Shown in pieces: positions 54,159-62,487 of a DNA stretch of 64,000 nt. Made by a program: the position numbers and the translations under genes. How positions within the stretch are numbered: position 1 is the first letter of the stretch; each line of letters opens with the position of its first letter. The DNA comes from CALOBA01 sp942491465 (lineage in GTDB: Bacteria; Pseudomonadota; Gammaproteobacteria; Chromatiales; Chromatiaceae), in the NCBI GenBank assembly GCA_942491465.1, contig CALOBA010000064.1:62001-126000 (forward strand). The letters are read 5' to 3'. The notes below the pieces were generated by a model. The model was not told the origin of the DNA. It did not search any database and saw only the letters and a program-made list of their open reading frames with translations.

Positions 54159-55844
54159 ATGCGGATCTTCAACCAATTCCATACCAATACTCTGCGCGGC
54201 GACCTCTTCGGCGGCGTCACCGCGGCCATCATCGCCCTACCCATGGCGCTGGCCTTCGGCGTCGCCTCCGGCGCCGGTGCCGAGGCCGGACTCTACGGCG
54301 CCGTGCTGGTGGGCCTGTTCGCGGCCCTGTTCGGCGGCACGCCGACGCTGATCTCCGAGCCCACCGGCCCGATGACCGTGGTCATGACCGCCGTCATCGT
54401 CAGCCTGATGGCGGCGGACCCCGAACACGGCATGGCCATGGCCTTCACCACGGTGATGATGGCCGGGCTGTTCCAGGTGCTGTTCGGCATCCTTAAGCTC
54501 GGCCGCTACGTGACCATGATGCCGTACACGGTCATCTCCGGCTTCATGTCCGGCATCGGCTTCATCCTGATCATCCTGCAGATGCCGGCGCTGCTCGGGC
54601 ACGCGTCCCCCGGCGGCGGTGTCATCGGCTCGCTGTCCGCCCTGCCGGAGCTGGTGCAGACGATCAACTACGGTGAGACCCTGCTCGCCGTCATCGCGTT
54701 GGCCATCCTGTTCCTGATGCCCAAGCGCTGGCGGCGCATCGTGCCGCCGCAGCTGCTGGCGCTGGTGGTCGGCACGCTGGCGGCCGTCTGGTTCCTGGGC
54801 GAGGGCGATTATCGGGAGATCGGCGCCATCCCCGCCGGGCTGCCGGAGCTGCAGCTCCCCATGTTCACCGCGGCCCAGTGGCAAAGCATGCTCGTCGACG
54901 CCCTGGTCCTGGCCATGCTCGGCGCCATCGATGCCCTGCTGACCTCGGTCATCGCCGACAGCCTGACCCGCACCCAGCACGACTCCGACAAGGAGCTGAT
55001 CGGCCAGGGCCTCGGCAACATGGCCTCAGGCCTGTTCGGCGGCCTGCCCGGGGCCGGCGCCACCATGGGCACCGTGGTCAACATCCAGACCGGCGGGCGC
55101 ACGGCCCTGTCCGGCCTGACCCGCGCCCTGATCCTGGGCGTGGTCGTGCTTTGGGCCGCCGGGCTGGTGGCGGTGATCCCGCTCGCGGTGCTCGCCGGCA
55201 TCGCCATCAAGGTCGGCATCGACATCATCGACTGGGGCTTCCTGCGCCGGGCGCACCGGGTCTCGCTGCGGGGTGCGGCGATCATGTACGGCGTCATCCT
55301 CATGACCGTCTTCGTCGATCTGATCACCGCCGTCGGCATCGGCCTGTTCGTCGCCAACATCCTCACCATCCGCCGGTTGGCCGACCTGCAGTCCGAGGGC
55401 GTGCGCCTGTTCGGGGCCGGTGCCGACAGCACCGGCGGCACCTTCGATTGCGTCAACGCCCAGCCCGAGGAGCGCAAGATCCTCAGCAACGAGGGCACCG
55501 GCGTGAGTCTGCTCTGCCTCAGCGGCCCGCTGATCTTCGGCGCCGCCAAGGCCGTTACCCGCCAGCAGAATGCCATCCGCGACACCCGCAGCCTGGTGGT
55601 CGACCTCACCGGCGTGCCCCACATCGGCGTCACCACCTCGCTGGCGGTGGAGGCGACCATCCGCGAGGCCGCCGAGAACGGCTCCCGCGTCTATCTGGCC
55701 GGCCTGCATGATCAGCCGCGCCAGCGCTTCGAGCGGCTGGGCCTGGGGGATGTGGTGCCGGCGGAGAACTGGATCGACAAACGCGTGGATGCACTCAAGC
55801 GCGCCGTCGCCGACCGGGCCGGGCAGGGCGCATCGGCGGCGTGA
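54159..55844 (+). CDS. bicA: SulP-family bicarbonate transporter, BicA-like
   Basis: 561 residues, the length of cyanobacterial BicA. The first 150 residues read very closely as BicA (GGVTAAIIALPMALAFGVAS, FGGTPTLISEPTGPMTVVMT, MMPYTVISGFMSGIGFILI) and the transport core has LGAIDALLTSVIADSLTRT. About 12-14 membrane helices and a C-terminal STAS domain (about 440-545, DLTGVPHIGVTTSLAVE). BicA is a high-flux sodium-dependent bicarbonate symporter. With the carboxysome 24 kb upstream this supplies the uptake arm of the CO2-concentrating mechanism. ATG has GGAG about 12 bases upstream. Confidence 0.9.
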   Translation: MRIFNQFHTNTLRGDLFGGVTAAIIALPMALAFGVASGAGAEAGLYGAVLVGLFAALFGGTPTLISEPTGPMTVVMTAVIVSLMAADPEHGMAMAFTTVMMAGLFQVLFGILKLGRYVTMMPYTVISGFMSGIGFILIILQMPALLGHASPGGGVIGSLSALPELVQTINYGETLLAVIALAILFLMPKRWRRIVPPQLLALVVGTLAAVWFLGEGDYREIGAIPAGLPELQLPMFTAAQWQSMLVDALVLAMLGAIDALLTSVIADSLTRTQHDSDKELIGQGLGNMASGLFGGLPGAGATMGTVVNIQTGGRTALSGLTRALILGVVVLWAAGLVAVIPLAVLAGIAIKVGIDIIDWGFLRRAHRVSLRGAAIMYGVILMTVFVDLITAVGIGLFVANILTIRRLADLQSEGVRLFGAGADSTGGTFDCVNAQPEERKILSNEGTGVSLLCLSGPLIFGAAKAVTRQQNAIRDTRSLVVDLTGVPHIGVTTSLAVEATIREAAENGSRVYLAGLHDQPRQRFERLGLGDVVPAENWIDKRVDALKRAVADRAGQGASAA

Positions 55845-56003
55845 GCCTAGCGCCGAAGCCGTTGACCCGCGGTTTGCGTTGCGTTCATTCGGCCCTGGAG
55901 CAGGTGGCTGGACGCTGCGCGATGCGGGATTCGGCCCTCGCATCCACCGCTGCGGTTGAACCGGCGGGTCGCCGCGTCCATGCTTGGGGGCTAACTTTGG
56001 ATC

Positions 56004-56092
56004 GGTTCAGAAACAAGTGGCGCAGACGCCCGCTCGCTGAACCTTTTGATTGGCCATTTCGTGGTTGCGTCTGCACCACTTGTTTCTGAACC
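56004..56092. mobile_element. 89-bp MITE-like element, copy 2 (inverted)
   Basis: Inverted copy of the element at 30087-30175 with the same 17-bp perfect terminal inverted repeats and the neighbouring GATCC (here GGATC before it). It lies between bicA and moaB and contributes no coding sequence. Confidence 0.85.
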
Positions 56093-56120
56093 TTTTACGA
56101 CTGCTGACCAGCCAGAACCG

Positions 56121-56651
56121 ATGAGCAACCATCACGACGGCGGCGCCTTCCTGCCGCTGGGCCTTGCCGTGCTGACCGTCTCCGACAGCCGCACCGAGGC
56201 CAACGACACCTCCGGCGATCTGCTGCGCGAGCGCGCCGAGGCCGCCGGACACCGCCTTGTGGACCGCGCCATCATCGCCGACGACATCTACCGGCTGCGC
56301 GCGGTCTTCTCGCGCTGGATTGCCGCGCCGGAGGTCCAGGTGATCATCAGCACCGGCGGCACCGGCATTACCGGTCGCGACAGCACCCCGGAGGCGGTGA
56401 CGCCGCTCCTCGACAAGGCCATCGACGGCTTCGGCGAGCTGTTCCGCAAGCTGTCCTTCGACGAGATCGGCGCCTCGACCATCCAATCGCGGGCCGTGGC
56501 CGGCCTGGCCAACGGTACGCTGATCTTCTGCCTGCCGGGCTCCACCGGCGCCTGCCGCACGGCTTGGGACGGCATCCTCGGCGCGCAGCTCGATCGGCGC
56601 ACGCGCCCATGCAACTTCGCCCAGCTCATCGCGCGCTTCGACGAACGATGA
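56121..56651 (+). CDS. moaB: Molybdopterin adenylyltransferase-like protein MoaB
   Basis: 176 residues from the ATG at 56121 (MSNHHDGGAFLPLGLAVLTVSD); longer starts fall in the MITE. MoaB/Mog fold with VQVIISTGGTGITGRDSTPEAV and FDEIGAS, the MPT-binding and catalytic loops. MoaB-like proteins activate molybdopterin with ATP in many bacteria. It overlaps moeA by 4 bases (ATGA). Confidence 0.94.
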   Translation: MSNHHDGGAFLPLGLAVLTVSDSRTEANDTSGDLLRERAEAAGHRLVDRAIIADDIYRLRAVFSRWIAAPEVQVIISTGGTGITGRDSTPEAVTPLLDKAIDGFGELFRKLSFDEIGASTIQSRAVAGLANGTLIFCLPGSTGACRTAWDGILGAQLDRRTRPCNFAQLIARFDER

Positions 56652-57901
56652 GCGCCGACCCCGCATCGCTCCCCAATAGGGCACCGCTGAGCACCGAGCA
56701 GGCCCTGGCGCTGCTGCTCGAGCGCGCCGCGCCCATCGCCGGCAGCGACACCGTCGCCCTGGCCGACGCCCTTGAGCGTGTCCTCGCCGAGCCGGTGGTC
56801 AGCCCCATCGATCAGCCCGGCTGGGACCACAGCGCGATGGATGGCTACGGGTTGCGCATCGCCGATCTCGCCGCCGATGCGTGGCTGCCGATCAGCCAGC
56901 GCATCCCCGCCGGGCAGGTCGGCGAGCCGCTGACCCCGGGCACCGCCGCGCGCATCTTCACCGGCGCCCCGGTCCCGGCCGGCGTCGACACCGTCGTCAT
57001 CCAGGAGGACTGCGAGCGCGATGGCGAGCGGGTCCGGCTCGCCGCGCCTGCCCGCGGTAAGCTGCGCCCCGGGGCCAACATCCGTCGCCGCGGCGAGGAC
57101 ATCGCCGCCGGGCAGACGGTGCTCGATCCCGGCGTGCGCCTGGGCCCGCAGCACCTGGGGCTGGCGGCCTCGGTGGGGGTCGCCGAGCTTGCGGTGCATC
57201 GGCGCCTGCGCGTGGCCGTGTTTGCCAGCGGCGACGAGCTGGTCATGCCCGGCACGCCGCTGGGTCCCGGTCAGATCTACAACTCCAACCGGTTCATGCT
57301 CCTGGCCCTGCTGCGCCGGCTCGGCTGCGAGCTGGTGGACTTAGGCATCGTCGCCGATGATCGGCAGGCGACCATGGATGCGCTGGCCCGCGCTGCCGAG
57401 CAGGCCGATCTGGTGCTGGCCAGCGGCGGCGTCTCGGTCGGCGAGGAGGACCATGTGCGCCCCGCCGTGGAGGCGCTGGGGCGGCTCGACCTCTGGCGGG
57501 TCGCCATGCGCCCCGGCAAGCCCGTGGCCTTCGGTTCTATCGGCGATACGCCGTTCATCGGCAGCCCCGGCAACCCGGTCTCGCTGTTCGTGACCTTCTG
57601 CCTGTTCGCGCGGCCCTTCATCCGCCGCATGCAGGGCGTTGTCGGCGACCTGGTGCCCCGCGGCCGGTCCCTGCCCGCGGGCTTCGCGCTCGAGCGGCCG
57701 GTCAAGCGTCGCGACTATCGCCGCGCCCGGGTCGAGACCGGTGCCGACGGCGCGCCCTGCATCCGGGTCTTTCCGAGCACCTCGTCGGCGGCCATCACCT
57801 CGCTCACCTGGGCCGAGGGCCTGGTGGACCTGCCCGCCGGCGCCCCGGTAACCTTGGGCCAGCCGCTGACCTTCCTGCCCTTCAGCGAGCTGATGGCATG
57901 A
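56648..57901 (+). CDS. moeA: Molybdopterin molybdotransferase
   Basis: 417 residues. MoeA inserts molybdate into adenylated molybdopterin. DQPGWDHSAMDGYG, GAPVPAGVDTVVIQEDC and LASGGVSVGEEDHVRPAVEALG mark domains I to III; the C-terminal beta domain IV ends at FLPFSEL. Start ATG at 56648 overlaps moaB and its stop overlaps moaD, so moaB-moeA-moaD form one coupled operon. Confidence 0.96.
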   Translation: MSADPASLPNRAPLSTEQALALLLERAAPIAGSDTVALADALERVLAEPVVSPIDQPGWDHSAMDGYGLRIADLAADAWLPISQRIPAGQVGEPLTPGTAARIFTGAPVPAGVDTVVIQEDCERDGERVRLAAPARGKLRPGANIRRRGEDIAAGQTVLDPGVRLGPQHLGLAASVGVAELAVHRRLRVAVFASGDELVMPGTPLGPGQIYNSNRFMLLALLRRLGCELVDLGIVADDRQATMDALARAAEQADLVLASGGVSVGEEDHVRPAVEALGRLDLWRVAMRPGKPVAFGSIGDTPFIGSPGNPVSLFVTFCLFARPFIRRMQGVVGDLVPRGRSLPAGFALERPVKRRDYRRARVETGADGAPCIRVFPSTSSAAITSLTWAEGLVDLPAGAPVTLGQPLTFLPFSELMA

Positions 57902-58146
57902 TCGCGCTGCGCTACTTTGCCAGCCTGCGCGAGCAGCTCGGTCTGGAGCAGGAACAGCTCGACACGCAGGCGCAGACCGTCGCCGCGCTGCGCGCGGAGC
58001 TGCGCGCCCGAGGTGGCGCCTGGGCCGATGCCTTGGCCGCGGATAGGCCCCTGCTCAGCGCCGTCAACCAGACGGTGGTGCAGCTGGATGCGCCCATCCA
58101 AGACGGCGACGAGGTCGCCTTCTTTCCGCCCGTCACCGGTGGTTGA
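57898..58146 (+). CDS. moaD: Molybdopterin synthase small subunit
   Basis: 82 residues, beta-grasp ubiquitin-like fold ending in Gly81-Gly82 (FFPPVTGG), the thiocarboxylation site that MoeB activates. MIALRYFASLREQLGLEQEQL and VNQTVVQLDAPIQDGDEVAFFPP match MoaD. Overlaps moeA by 4 bases. A moaE gene is not in this window. Confidence 0.95.
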   Translation: MIALRYFASLREQLGLEQEQLDTQAQTVAALRAELRARGGAWADALAADRPLLSAVNQTVVQLDAPIQDGDEVAFFPPVTGG

Positions 58147-59836
58147 CCGCCGGCTGCCGCGCAAGCTCTGGGGCCGGCTCGTCGCCGGGCTGCGTCGGCT
58201 GCCGGTCATCGCGCGGGGCGAGTCCTGCCTCTATCGGGAGATCGAGGCAGGGCTGCTGTTGTCGCCGCCCATCCCGGCCCCGCGCGGCATCGGGCGCTGG
58301 CTGCCGCTGCCACCGGCGCCGGTGGTGCGCGAGGTCGTGGCCGCCGCCGGGCCGGGCCGACTCATCGACCCGGCGGACCTGCGGCCCGATGACGAGGCCC
58401 TGCTTGCCCGGCACGGCATCGCGCTGCGCCATGTCCTGGCCAACCGCACGACCCGGGCGGGCCGCTTCGACGGCCGACTGGCCGCGCCGGACCAGACCGA
58501 GGCGGGCACGCACTTTCAGGATCGCGCCTTCATCGACCGGGTGCTGACCGCGACCTGCCCCAGCAGCGGGAGGTCGCTGAGCGCGACCCGCAGCCTGATG
58601 GCCGAGGCCAATGCGCCGATCTTCTACCGCTTCTACGGCGAGCGGGTCTTCGACCTGGCCGTCGGCCGCGAGGGCCAGGGCTACATCCCGCTCTATCTGC
58701 ACCTGCCGGCCCTGCGCCTGGTCATCCTGCTGGTGGATCGCTACCGCTGGCACGGCTGGGACGAGATCGATCAGCTGCGTGCGCTGCTCATCGCCGAGCA
58801 CCGCCGCGTGCGCGCCTACCTCAACCGCACCGACCCGCCCGAGGTCTGCGCCCTGATCGACAACCGCCACTTTGCCCACCACCTCTGGAACGTCCTCTCG
58901 GGCCTGGAGCGCCTGATCGACAACGGCGTCGCCCAAGGGGTCGACCGGCTGCTGGTCGCCGCCGAGCCCATCGGCCCGCTGGAGGCCCTGTTTCCGGAGC
59001 TGGACCCGGCTGCGGGCGCGCCCCCCATCAAGCGCGCCGAATTCCCCGCGTTGATCGGGCAAGCGCTGGCGAACAATCGGCTGCTGCTCCGCCCCGGGGG
59101 GCGCGTCATCTCCGATCGGCTGATCCGGCGCGTGCTGGACCTGGCCGAGACCCAAGCCTCCGCCGAGGCCCGCGCATCGGTCCGGCGGCTGCGCGACCAA
59201 ACCGGCCCGGTGCTCTGGGTGACGCTGCGCACCGAAAACCGCACCTGGGTCTCTCAGGTCCCCGGCATCACCGCCATCGGTGGCTGGCTGGCACGGGATT
59301 TTCCCGGCGCGGCGCTGATCCTCGACGGCTTCTCCGTCCCGCGCGGCGTGCCCAAGCCGATGCCGGCGGAGCAGGCGCGCAGCATCGCCCGCGAGCAGGT
59401 CCTGGCCGATGCCATCGCCCGCGCCCTGGCGCCCCACATGCCCGTGTGCAGCCTGATCGGCGCACCGCTGCTCGACTGCCTGCTGCACACCCAAGTCGCC
59501 GACGCCTACCTGGCCCATCACGGCTCGGTCCAGCACAAGATCGGCTGGTTTGCCGACTGCCCCGGCGTCATCCACGCCAACCGCCTGGTCCTGACCGACC
59601 CCGTCTTCCGCGAGCCCGCGCTGATTGTCCGCCCCGACGCCCCGACCCCGATCTGGCTCGATGCCCAGCGGGTCCGCGATATCCCCGGCGCCCCCCGCCC
59701 CGCGACCAACCGCTGGATCGATGACCTGGACAACTACGACTTCGACCCGGCCTTGGCCTATGGCGAGATCAAGCGGCTGCTTGAATCACGGCGGCGTCCG
59801 GTGCACGATCAGCGCTTCTCTGGAGATTCGATGTAA
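58139..59836 (+). CDS. Unknown 565-aa protein at the end of the moa operon
   Basis: A GTG at 58139 overlaps moaD by 8 bases, so it is translated with the cofactor genes. Begins VVDRRLPRKLWGRLVAGLRRLPV. A central segment (PIFYRFYGERVFDLAVGREGQ) and the C-terminal HHGSVQHKIGWFADCPGVIH with NYDFDPALAY are distinctive. Helical middle, no membrane segments. Parts resemble the sugar-nucleotide binding half of some glycosyltransferases, but I cannot name a family. Ordinary base composition. Its place suggests either a Moco-dependent or unrelated envelope role. Confidence 0.72.
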   Translation: MVDRRLPRKLWGRLVAGLRRLPVIARGESCLYREIEAGLLLSPPIPAPRGIGRWLPLPPAPVVREVVAAAGPGRLIDPADLRPDDEALLARHGIALRHVLANRTTRAGRFDGRLAAPDQTEAGTHFQDRAFIDRVLTATCPSSGRSLSATRSLMAEANAPIFYRFYGERVFDLAVGREGQGYIPLYLHLPALRLVILLVDRYRWHGWDEIDQLRALLIAEHRRVRAYLNRTDPPEVCALIDNRHFAHHLWNVLSGLERLIDNGVAQGVDRLLVAAEPIGPLEALFPELDPAAGAPPIKRAEFPALIGQALANNRLLLRPGGRVISDRLIRRVLDLAETQASAEARASVRRLRDQTGPVLWVTLRTENRTWVSQVPGITAIGGWLARDFPGAALILDGFSVPRGVPKPMPAEQARSIAREQVLADAIARALAPHMPVCSLIGAPLLDCLLHTQVADAYLAHHGSVQHKIGWFADCPGVIHANRLVLTDPVFREPALIVRPDAPTPIWLDAQRVRDIPGAPRPATNRWIDDLDNYDFDPALAYGEIKRLLESRRRPVHDQRFSGDSM

Positions 59837-59851
59837 TTGTTTTTCGCCTGT

Positions 59852-60021
<170 letters not shown>

Positions 60022-60106
60022 GCATAGTCTGTAGTCGGTTATAGATAAGCGCAGCGCATCCACCGAAGGCGCTGCGTTCGCCCACCAACGAGACCGCTAG
60101 ACCGCC

Positions 60107-61582
60107 ATGACGACTCACTTGCCCCAACGCCCCGCCCCGGACCCGGCCCGGCGTGCCGAGCTGCTGAAGGCCCTGCGCCGGCTGCTGCCGGCCGACGCCG
60201 TGCTGGAGCGTCATGAGGAGCTGCGGCCCTACGAATGCGACGGGCTGTCCGCCTACCGTCAGCTGCCGTTGTTGGTGGTGCTGCCGCGCAGTGTCGACGA
60301 GGTGCAGCAGGTCATGCGGCTGTGCCATGAGCGCGGCGTGCCGGTGGTCGCCCGCGGTGCCGGCACCGGGCTGTCCGGCGGGGCGCTGCCGCTGGCCGAT
60401 GGCGTCGTGCTCAGCCTGGCTCGGCTGAACCGCATCCTCCACCTGGACCCGGTGGCGCGCACCGCCCGCGTCGAGCCCGGCGTGCGCAACCTGGCCATCT
60501 CCGAGGCCGCCGCGGTGCATGGGCTCTACTACGCCCCCGATCCGTCGAGCCAGATCGCCTGCACCATCGGCGGCAACGTCGCCGAGAACTCCGGCGGGGT
60601 GCACTGCCTGAAGTACGGGCTGACCGTGCACAACGTGCTCGCGGTGAAGATGGTCACCGTCGACGGTGCGCTGGTCGAGTTGGGGGGCGACGCGCTGGAT
60701 GCCCCGGGCTACGACCTGCTGGCCCTATTCATCGGCTCCGAGGGCATGCTCGGCGTCACCGTCGAGGTCAGCGTCCGGCTGCTGCCCAGCCCGGAGCGCG
60801 CGCAAGTGGTGCTGGCCGCCTTCGACGACGTGGAGAAGGCCGGCACCGCCGTCGGCGACATCATCGCTGCCGGCATCATCCCGGCCGGGCTGGAGATGAT
60901 GGACGGCCCGGCCATCCAGGCCGCCGAGGCCTTCGTCCACGCCGGCTACCCCACCGACGCCGCCGCCATCCTGCTGTGCGAGGTCGACGGCACCAACCAA
61001 GAGGTGTCGGAGCACATCTTCCAGGTCCGCCAGGTCCTGCTCGCCGCCGGCGCCACCGAGGTGCGCACCGCCGGCGACGCGGCCGAGCGGCTGCGCTTTT
61101 GGCAGGGCCGCAAGGCCGCCTTCCCGGCCGTCGGCCGGCTCTCCCCCGACTACTACTGCATGGACGGCACCATCCCCCGCCGCGCCCTGCCCGAGGTCCT
61201 GCGCCGGACCGCCGAGCTGTCCGAGGAATACGGCCTGGCGGTGGCGAACGTGTTCCACGCCGGCGACGGCAACATGCACCCGCTGATCCTCTACAACGCC
61301 AACAACCCAGGCGAACTCGAACGCACCGAGGAACTCGGCGGGCGCATCCTGGAGCTGTGCGTCGAGGTCGGCGGCACCATCACCGGGGAGCACGGCGTCG
61401 GCATCGAGAAGATCGGCCAGATGTGCGTGCAGTTCTCGCCCGAGGAGCTGAACCAGTTCCGCGCCGTCAAGCAGGCCTTCGACCCCGACGCGCTGCTCAA
61501 CCCCGGCAAGGGCGTGCCGACGCCGCGGCGCTGCTCGGAGTACAAGCAGCTGCCGACGAAGGGGCATGCCCATGCCCACTAG
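60107..61582 (+). CDS. glcD: FAD-linked glycolate/D-lactate oxidase subunit GlcD
   Basis: 491 residues. FAD-binding PCMH fold with VVARGAGTGLSGGALPL and PDPSSQIACTIGGNVAENSGG, and the GlcD C-terminal NVFHAGDGNMHPLILYNANNPG and GGTITGEHGVG, with metal- and FAD-adjacent His residues. It oxidises glycolate to glyoxylate, the first step after phosphoglycolate salvage from RuBisCO oxygenation. The C-terminus ends in a His/Ala tail. The usual partner genes glcE and glcF are not adjacent. Confidence 0.93.
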   Translation: MTTHLPQRPAPDPARRAELLKALRRLLPADAVLERHEELRPYECDGLSAYRQLPLLVVLPRSVDEVQQVMRLCHERGVPVVARGAGTGLSGGALPLADGVVLSLARLNRILHLDPVARTARVEPGVRNLAISEAAAVHGLYYAPDPSSQIACTIGGNVAENSGGVHCLKYGLTVHNVLAVKMVTVDGALVELGGDALDAPGYDLLALFIGSEGMLGVTVEVSVRLLPSPERAQVVLAAFDDVEKAGTAVGDIIAAGIIPAGLEMMDGPAIQAAEAFVHAGYPTDAAAILLCEVDGTNQEVSEHIFQVRQVLLAAGATEVRTAGDAAERLRFWQGRKAAFPAVGRLSPDYYCMDGTIPRRALPEVLRRTAELSEEYGLAVANVFHAGDGNMHPLILYNANNPGELERTEELGGRILELCVEVGGTITGEHGVGIEKIGQMCVQFSPEELNQFRAVKQAFDPDALLNPGKGVPTPRRCSEYKQLPTKGHAHAH

Positions 61583-61647
61583 GCGTTGTGAGCATCCCCT
61601 TGAGGGGAGAGCTTCGGCACACCGATCGATCGACCAGGAGGATGGCG

Positions 61648-62415
61648 ATGGCAAATGATCCAGCACTCACGGCCACCGGGCTCGCCGGGCAGGTGGCCTT
61701 GATCACCGGCGCCGCCCAGCGCATCGGCGCAACCCTTGCGCGGGTCCTGCACGGGCAGGGCTGCGTGGTGGTGCTGCACTACCGCAGGTCGGCGCAAGCC
61801 GCGAAGCAACTGGCCGCGGAGTTGAACGCCGAGCGCGAGGGCTCGGCCGAGACGCTGCAGGCGGATCTCTGCACCCCGGGGGCACCGGCGGCGATGATCG
61901 AGCAGGTGCGGTGCCGGCATGGACGGCTCGATATCCTCGTCAACAACGCGTCGAGCTTCTACCCGACACCGATGGAGACCGCCGACGAGGCGGACTGGGA
62001 TGATCTGATGGGCTCGAATCTGAAGGCGCCGTTCTTCCTGGCCCGGGCCGCGGCGCCGCTGCTGCGCGCGCGCGGAGGCTGCATCGTCAATCTGGTCGAC
62101 ATCCATGCCGAGCGCCCGCTGGCCGGGCATCCGATCTACTGCATGGCCAAGGCCGGCAACGCCATGATGGTCAAGTCGCTGGCCCGCGAGCTGGGCCCCG
62201 AGGTGCGCGTGAACGGGATCGCGCCGGGGGCCATCCTCTGGCCCGAGCAGGGGCTGGATGCGGCGGCCAAGACCACCATCGTGGAGCGCACCGCCCTGGA
62301 GCGCGCCGGCGGCCCCGACGACATCGGGCGCACGCTGCTGTTCCTGGTGCGCGATGCGCCCTACATCACCGGCCAGATCATCGCCGTGGACGGCGGGCGG
62401 ACGCTCCAGCAGTAG
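61648..62415 (+). CDS. Pteridine reductase, SDR family
   Basis: 255 residues from the ATG at 61648; AGGAG at 61635 fits this start, whereas an ATG at 61642 is too near. NADPH-binding TGAAQRIGATLARVLH (the pteridine reductase form of the SDR glycine motif), NNASSFYPTPM, and the catalytic YxxxK in IYCMAKAGN. Reduces dihydrobiopterin or folate to tetrahydro form. Related to FolM and PTR1. Confidence 0.93.
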   Translation: MANDPALTATGLAGQVALITGAAQRIGATLARVLHGQGCVVVLHYRRSAQAAKQLAAELNAEREGSAETLQADLCTPGAPAAMIEQVRCRHGRLDILVNNASSFYPTPMETADEADWDDLMGSNLKAPFFLARAAAPLLRARGGCIVNLVDIHAERPLAGHPIYCMAKAGNAMMVKSLARELGPEVRVNGIAPGAILWPEQGLDAAAKTTIVERTALERAGGPDDIGRTLLFLVRDAPYITGQIIAVDGGRTLQQ

Positions 62416-62451
62416 GTTGGCGCGCTGCCGACCTCGGCCGGCGTTGCGGTT

Positions 62452-62477
62452 GCGTGTCGCCCTGGACGGCGACACGC
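62452..62477. terminator. Bidirectional terminator-like stem between convergent genes
   Basis: GCGTGTCGCC and GGCGACACGC form a perfect 10-bp stem with a 6-base loop, between the pteridine reductase and exoprotein genes. No T-run. Confidence 0.6.
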
Positions 62478-62487
62478 CCGCCGGTCA

